Shown here piece by piece: positions 5,994-14,900 of a DNA stretch of 17,020 nucleotides; position 1 is the first letter of the stretch, and every line of letters starts with the position of its first letter. The notes beneath the pieces are model-generated. The model was not told the origin of the DNA. It saw only the letters and a program-made list of their open reading frames with translations, and did not search any database. Source of the stretch: Pantoea phytobeneficialis (GTDB lineage: Bacteria; Pseudomonadota; Gammaproteobacteria; Enterobacterales; Enterobacteriaceae). The position numbers and the translations under genes are program-made. The DNA is taken from contig NZ_CP024636.1 of assembly GCF_009728735.1 (NCBI RefSeq), forward strand, positions 2,638,345 to 2,655,364, given 5' to 3'.

Positions 5994-8900
5994 ATGAATA
6001 ATATCTCAGTAACGCCTAAAGGAGGCACGATCGCCTCGCTGACTAACGGAAGCGAAGTGACGTTAACCACTCCGAGTTTGGTTAAACTCAATCTGAATCA
6101 ATCAGATATTAAATCTTACACACGCAATGGTAATGACCTCGTTATTACAACGAAGTCGGGTGAACATCTTGTTATTCATAATTTTTATGGGCCGAATGGC
6201 GAAAGTGACCTTGTGCTACAGGATGACAAGGGCGCTTTATGGTGGGTGGAGAATCCTGGTGGTGATGGCTTCCAGTATGTTTCTATCGACAGTACCGATG
6301 GCCTGTTAGCAGCAAATACCACCCATGATAACGCCATTGCCGCCTTTGGTATGGGAGGTGCACTGCTGGCGGGGCTGGGTGCGATGTTTGCGGGAACCAC
6401 AGGCAGTGGTGGTTCCGAAGGGGGTAGCAATAATGCTGGCGGCGGTGATAACGGCGGTGGCGGTGATACCACCGCACCCGGCACGGCCAGTAACCTTGTT
6501 CTGACCGATAATGCCGGCGCCATTCAGGGAGCGATTACCAGTGGCACCAACACCGATGACAATACGCCGATCTTAAGCGGAACGGCTGAAGCGGGCAGCA
6601 TCGTCAGCATTTACGACGGGTCGACCTTGCTGGGCACCGTGGTGGTCGGCGCAGATGGCACCTGGAGCTTCACCTCGCCAACGCTGGCGGATGGATCTCA
6701 CAGTATTACCACAACCGTTACCGATGCTGCGGGCAATACCAGCGCTGCATCTGATCCTGTCGACTTCGTTGTCGATACCGTGGCACCGGTAGCTGCCAGC
6801 GCTTTGGTGGTGACAGACGATGTCGGGGGGAGTCAGGGGCCACTGACTTCCGGCGCGACCACAGATGACAACACACCCACCTTAAGCGGCCAGGCTGAAG
6901 CCAATAGCATCATCAAAATCTATGATGGTCAGACGCTGCTGGGCAGTGCCGTGGCAGATGCGAACGGTAGCTGGAGCTTTACCACCCCGGCGCTGAGCAA
7001 CGGTAGCCATAGCCTCACCGTTACCGTGACGGATGCGGCGGGGAATGTCAGCCCGGCAACCCCGGCGTTTGATGTCAACATTGCGGCAGGCTTCCCACCA
7101 GCCACCACGTCGTTGCAGGTGACGGATGACAGCGGCAACACCCTGGTGCAGCTGCTTGATGGATCCAGCACGCATGACACCACCCCGGTACTGACGGGGC
7201 TGGCAACGGCAAACGCCCTTATTACCCTGTATGACGGAAATACCTTGTTGGGTAGCGTCGTGGCTGGCACGGATGGGCAATGGGTGTTTACCCCAGGCAC
7301 GCTGGCCGATGGTACACATACCTTTCATGCCACCATCACAGATGCTAACGGCAATGTGACTGACTCCAACACCATTCATATCATTATTGATACAGTGGCC
7401 CCGGAAGCGGCCGGTGATTTGCAACTCGGTAACAACGAAGGCAGCACCGTGATACCGGTACCTGCGGGGGGATCAACCAATGACACCACCCCGGTGTTGA
7501 CGGGTACGGCTGAACCGGGCAGTACCGTCACCATTTCTGATGGCACCACCGTGCTCGGTACGGCGGTTGTCGGCAGTGATGGCAACTGGAGTTTCACCAC
7601 CCCGGCGTTAGGTGAGGGGCAACACAGCCTGACCACCACCGTGAGCGACCCGGCGGGGAACACCAGCCCGGCATCCGATCCCATCAATTTTATCGTCGAT
7701 ACTACGCCACCGGCGGCGGCTAGCGGCCTGACGGTAACTGACAACGTGGGCGACAGTCAGGGGCCGATCACCTCGGGTGTCTCCACCGATGACAACACGC
7801 CGACCCTGAGCGGTCAGGCTGAGCCCAATAGCGTGATCAGCGTGTATGACGGCACGACGTTGCTGGGGCAAACCACCACCGACGTGAATGGGAACTGGAG
7901 CTTTACTACTCCGGCGTTGACCAATGGTAGTCACAGCCTGACGGTGACAGTGACCGATAGCGCAGGTAATGTCAGCCCTGCCACACCTGCGTTTGATGCA
8001 GTCGTTGCGGCAGATTTGCCACCGGCGACCAGTTCATTGCAGGTCACCGATGACAGCGGCAATACCCTGGTACAACTGGCCAATGGTGCCAACACTCAGG
8101 ACAGTACGCCGGTGTTAAGCGGTCTGGCCGGTGCGAATACCCTGATCACCCTGTATGACGGCACAACCTTGTTAGGCAGCGTGGTGGCAGGCAGCAACGG
8201 GCAATGGAGCTTTACCCCGACCACGCTGGATGATGGTCCACATTCGTTCCATGCCACCATCACGGATGTTAACAGCAACATCACTGACTCCATCACCATC
8301 AATATCGTCATTGATACCCAGGCACCGGCGGCGGCCGGTGATTTGCAGCTCGGCGACAATAACGGCAGTGCTGTCGTTCCGATTGCGGCGGGTGGTGCCA
8401 CCAACGACAGTTCTCCGCAATTGAGCGGCACGGCTGAACCCGGCAGCACCGTCACGATTTCCGACGGTAACACGGTGCTTGGCACGGCAACAGTCGGCAG
8501 CGATGGCAGTTGGAGCTTCACGACTCCAGTGCTGAGTGATGGCAACCACAGTCTGACCACCACCGTGAGCGATGCGGCAGGCAACACCAGCCCGGCGTCC
8601 GATCCCATCATTTTTACCGTTGATACCGTACCGCCTGCGGCAGCCAGCGGCCTGACAGTGACCGATGATGTGGGCGACAGTCAGGGACCCCTTACGTCGG
8701 GTGGATTCAGTGATGACAGCACGCCAACCCTGAGTGGTCAGGCCGAGGCGAATACCGTCGTCAGCGTTTACGATGGCGATACGCTATTGGGTACTGTCAC
8801 CGTGGGCAGTGACGGCAACTGGAGCTTCACACCGGACGCGTTAACCAACGGCAATCACAGCCTGACCGTTACGGTGACCGATGCGGCCGGTAATGTTAGT

Positions 8901-11900
8901 CCGACAACCACGCCGTTCAACGTGACCATCAATGCCGATCTGCCAGCGGCAACCAGCTCTCTCCAGGTAACGGATGATAGCGGCAACACCCTGGTGCAGT
9001 TGGCTGATGGCGATTTTACCCATGACAGCACGCCAGTGCTGAGTGGCCTGGCGGGTGCAGGCAACCTGATCACCCTGTATGACGGCACCACCGTACTGGG
9101 CAGCGTCACTGCTGACAGTAATGGTCAGTGGGTCTTCACGCCTGGCACGCTGGTTGATGGATCGCATGCCTTCCAGGCCACCATCACGGATATCAACGGC
9201 AACATTACCAATTCTGACACCATCACCATCACCATCGACACGGTGGCGACAGGTGCCGCGGGCGGATTGCAGCTCAGTAATGACGAAAGCGGTACTCCGG
9301 TGCCGATCGAACCGGGTAGCGCAACCAATGACAACACCCCGGTACTGAGTGGCAGTGCGGAGCCCGGCAGCATCGTGACCATCCAGGATGGTGACAATTT
9401 GCTGGGCACGGCCACAGTGGATAACGACGGTAACTGGAGCTTCACGCTACCCACATTGACGGAAGGTGAGCATAGCCTGACCACCTCCGTGACCGACCAG
9501 GCGGGTAACACCAGCGAAGCCACCGATCCGTTTGTGTTCACCGTAGATACCACGCCGCCAGCGGTTGCTGACAACCTGCAACTGAGCAATGACACGAGCG
9601 GCACAGCAGTACCGATCACGTCGGGTGCGACTAATGACACGACGCCGGTACTTAGCGGTACCGCCGAACCCGGCAGCACTGTCACCATTTCTGACGGCGA
9701 TACTGTGCTGGGTACCGCGATCACCGATAGCGACGGTAACTGGAGCTACACCACCCCTGCGCTGGATGAGGGCGATCATAGCCTGACCACCACGGTGACC
9801 GATACGGCGGGTAATACGGGCCTGGCTTCCAGCCCTATCGCCGTCACGGTAGACACCACCGCACCAGAAGCGGCGAGCGGCCTGCAACTCAGTAATGACC
9901 TGAGCGGGACACCGGTACCTGTTGCGGACGGCGGCGTCACCAACGACACCACACCGGTGTTAACGGGAACAGCGGAACCGGGCAGCATCGTGACCATTTC
10001 CGATGGCGACACCGTGCTGGGAACCGCCACTGTTGGCAGTAATGGCAACTGGAGCTTTACACCTGACCCATTGGGCGAAGGCGATCACAGCCTGACGGCA
10101 ACGGTGACCGATGCGGCAGGGAATACCGGTCCGGCTTCGGATCCGGTGACTGTCACCATTGACACCACCGCGCCAGCCATTGCGGGTGATGTTCAACTCA
10201 GTAATAACGATAGTGGCACACCGGTGCCAGTTGCTGCTGGTGGGGCGACGAATGATACCACTCCGGTACTAAGTGGAACCGCCGATCCGGGCAGCATCAT
10301 TACCGTTTCTGACGGTAACGATGTGCTGGGCACCACCACGGTGGATAACGACGGTAACTGGAGTTTTATTACCCCCGCTCTGGGTGAGGGTGATCATAGT
10401 CTGACGGCGACCGTGACCGATCCGGCAGGCAACACCAGCCCGCCTTCTGCGGCCATTGATTTCACCGTTGACACCACCGCACCTGATGTAGCGACGGGCT
10501 TGCAACTCAGCAGCGATGTCACCGGGACATCGGTCCCCGTCACAGCCGGCACCACCAACGATACCACGCCGATATTGAGTGGTACGGCGGAGCCAGGAAG
10601 CACGGTGACGGTGTCTGATGGCACTAACGTGCTGGGAACGGCGACCGTAGATGGCAATGGTAACTGGAGCTTTACTACCCCTGCGCTGGATGAAGGTGAT
10701 CATAGCCTGACAGCGACGGTGACCGACCCCGCGGGTAATACCAGCGATGCTTCGGACCCGCTTGCGATCACCATCGATACCACCGCACCCGATCCCGTAG
10801 ATGGTGTGCAACTCAGCAATGATTCAAGTGGTACGTCTGTGCCGGTAGCTGCGGGTGGTGCGACTAACGACACCACGCCGGTATTAAGCGGCACTGCAGA
10901 GCCAGGCAGTACCATTACCGTGTCAGATGGTGACACGGTGCTGGGAACCACCACGGTTGACGGTGATGGTAACTGGAGTTTCACCACCCCTGTGCTGGCA
11001 GAAGGCGATCACAGTCTGACGGCCACCGTCACCGATCCGGCAGGAAACACCAGTACAGCCTCTGATCCGCTGGCGTTTTCAGTGGATACCCAACCACCGG
11101 TTGCGGCCAGTGGTTTGCAACTCAGTAATGATTCCGGTGGTACCTCCGTACCGATTGCAGCAGGGAGCAGCACCAGTGATACCACGCCGGTATTGAGTGG
11201 CACGGCGGAGCCGGGTAGCACGGTCACGGTGTCCGATGGCAGTAACGTGCTGGGAACGGCGACCGTAGATGGCGACGGAAACTGGAGCTTTACCACCCCT
11301 GAGCTGGATGAAGGTGATCATAGCCTGACAGCCATCGTGACCGATCCGGCAGGCAATGCCAGCCCGGCATCCGATCCGATCGCGGTCACCATTGATACGA
11401 CTGCCCCGGCGGCAGCCGATAACTTACAACTCAGTAGCGATACCAGTGGCACGCTGGTGCCGATTACCACGGGTGCGACCAACGATACCACGCCGATATT
11501 GAGTGGTACGGCGGAGCCGGGTAGTACCGTGACAGTTTCTGATGGCGCTAACGTGTTGGGAACCGCGACTGTTGATGGTGACGGTAACTGGAGCTTTACC
11601 TCTCCGGCACTGGATGAAGGTGATCACAGCCTGACGACGACCGTAACCGATGCGGCCGGCAATACTGGCGATGCCTCCGATCCTATCCTTGTCACTGTGG
11701 ATACCACCGCACCCGATCCGGTAACCAATCTGACGGCAGAAAATGACAATGGCGATACGCTTAACGGTCTGACCGGTGACAGCACGCCAACCTTGAGCGG
11801 TACGGCAGAAGCGGGCAGCATCATCACCATTTACGACAATATGGCGGTGATCGGTTCGGTACAGGCGGATGCAACCACCGGTAGCTGGAACTTCACGCCG

Positions 11901-14900
11901 CAAACCCTGACCGATGGCGATCACAATCTGATGGTCACGGAGACCGATCTGGCCGGAAATGTGAGCGCGCCGAGTAATATGGTGGCGTTGACCGTTGATA
12001 CCACGGCACCAGACGCCGCCGACTTTGTTCTCAACAACAATAATGGCAGTACTGACGTCCCAATCACCAACGGGGGGCTGACTAACGACAACTCACCGGA
12101 ACTGAGCGGTACGGCAGAGGCGAATAGCCTGATCACCATTTACGATGGCACCGATGTGATTGGCAGTGCGACCACCGATGGCAGTGGTAACTGGAGTTTC
12201 ATTACCACGCCGTTACTGGATGGCAGCCATGCGTTGAGTATCACGGTGACCGATGCCGCAGGTAACATCGGCCCATCCTCCTCTGTGGTGAATTTCGATA
12301 TCGATACCGCTGCACCGGATGCTGTGACTGATCTGGTGGTCAACAACAATGAAGGCAGTACGCTGGTGCCGATCACTGAGGGTAATCTCACCAACGATGC
12401 GACACCGGAGCTGACCGGTACGGCGGAGGCGGGCAGCATCGTCAATGTCTACGATGGCACGACGTTGTTGGGCTCAACATCCGTTGGTGCGGACGGCACA
12501 TGGAGCTATATCACCCCAGAACTGGACCAGGGCGCGCATAGCCTGAGCGTCACGGTCAGCGACGCAGCCGGAAACACCAGTGCTAACTCTGACACCATAG
12601 ATTTCACCGTGGACAGCGAAGCGCCCGATCCGGCGGATAATCTGCAACTCACCAATGACGCGACCGATACACCGATTGCGGCAGGCGGAGCGACTAACGA
12701 CAACACCCCGGTGTTGAGTGGCACGGCTGAAGCCAACAGCATTGTGACGGTTTCAGATGGCAGCAATGTGCTGGGGACCGCCCTGACCGATATCGATGGC
12801 AACTGGACGTTCACCACGCCAACGCTGACAGACGGCGATCATAGCCTGACCGTGACGGTCACCGACACGGCAGGTAACGTCAGCACCGCGTCCGATCCGC
12901 TGGCGGTAACCATTGATACGCAGCCTCCAGTGGCTGCCAGCAATCTGCAACTCAGTTCTGATGCCAGCGGTTCGTTGGTACCGATCACGTCGGGGGCGAC
13001 CAACGATACGACACCGGTGTTGAGCGGTACCGCTGAACCGGGCAGTACGGTCACGGTGGCGGAAGGCAGTAACGTGCTGGGGACAGCGACGGTCGATGGC
13101 GATGGCAACTGGAGTTTCACTTCACCGGTATTGAGTGAAGGCGCGCACAGTCTGACCACCACCGTCACCGATGCTGCCGGAAACACCGGACCTGCCTCAC
13201 CGGCAGTCGCCATCACCATCGATACCGCAGCCCCGGATCCCGTGGCCGATTTGGTGGTCAACAATAACGAAGGCAGTACCCTCGTTCCGATTGCTGATGG
13301 TGGCTTCACGAATGACCCTACTCCGGAACTTACCGGTAGCTCTGATGCGGGCAACATCATTAATGTCTATGACGGCTCGACGTTGCTTGGCTCAACGGTG
13401 GTCGGCACCGATGGAACCTGGACCTTTACCACTGGTGCATTGGATCAAGGCGAACACAATCTCAGTGTCACCGTCACTGACCCGGCGGGTAACACCAGTG
13501 CAAACTCTGCTGTTATCGGCTTCACCATTGACAGCGAGGCACCTGACGCAGCGGATAATCTCCTGCTGACCAATGACCAGACCGATACCGAGATTGCCGC
13601 TGGCGGCGCGACGAACGACAACACCCCGGTGTTGAGCGGTACCGCAGAAGCGAACAGTATCGTGACGGTTTCGGATGGCAGCAACGTGCTGGGAACCGCG
13701 CTGGTGGATGCCGATGGCAACTGGAGCTTCACCACCCCAACGCTGACCGATGGTGAGCATAGTCTGACCGTCACCGTGACGGACAGCGCTGGAAACGTCA
13801 GTGATGTGAGCGATCCGCTGACGGTGACCGTTGATACTGTTGTCCCGACCATCGCCGAACTTACCCTGAGCAACGATATTGGTGGCGGTTCTGTGGCGAT
13901 CCCGGATGGCGGGTTAACCAATGACAACACCCCGGTTCTCAGTGGTTCAGGTGAAGAAGGGGATATCATCACCATCTCCGATGAGAACGGCGTGCTTGGC
14001 TCGCTGGTGGTTGATAACACGGGGACCTGGAGTTACACCACCAGCGTATTGGCTGATGGTTCTCATACCCTGAGCGTGACCGCGACAGATGCCGCCGGCA
14101 ACGTCAGCGCACCTGCGACCATTAGCGTACAGGTCGATGCAACAGCGCCAGACGTGGCAACCGGTATCACGCTCAGTAATGATAACGGCACCACGGCGGT
14201 GGGTATCCCGAACAACGGCACAACCAATGACAGCACACCGCTGCTGTCAGGAAGTGCTGAGGCAGGTAGTGTCGTCACCATCAGTGACGGCAGCACCGTC
14301 ATTGGCAGTGCAACTGTCGATAACAACGGTCAGTGGAGCTTCAGTGTACCGACGCTAACCGGAACATCGCACAGCCTGAGTGTCACCGTCACCGATGCGG
14401 CTGGCAACACCAGCGACGCGTCAACGCCCATCAACTTCACGCTGGACACCAGTGCGCCGATTGCCACCAGTATTGTGGTCAGCAATGACGACGGAACAAC
14501 GCCTGTTCCACTGGCTGATGGCGACACCACCAATGACAACACACCGTTGCTGACGGGGACGGCGGAAGAGAACAGCATTATCACCATCTATGATGGCAGC
14601 GTAGTGATTGGTTCAACCACCGCAGATGCGGATGGCAACTGGAGCTTCAGTACACCAACCCTGATTGATGGCTCGCATACCCTGAGCGCCACCGTTACCG
14701 ATGTGAACGGCAACGTCAGCACTGCCTCTACCACCTTTACGGTAGCAGTAGATGCCACTGCACCGGAACCGGTTGGCGATCTGGTACTGCAAAATAACGA
14801 CAGCACGCCGTCCGTGGTGATACCTGATGGCGGTGCCACCAACGATAACACCCCTGAGCTGGTGGGTACCGCTGAACCGGACAGCATTATCTCGGTTTAT

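Noticed and set aside
6300..6400. LapG-type cleavage site in the adhesin N-terminus
   Set aside because: There are two Ala-Ala pairs (LLAAN, AIAAF) but neither matches the TAAG/PAAG motif, and the prefix domain is not LapA-like.
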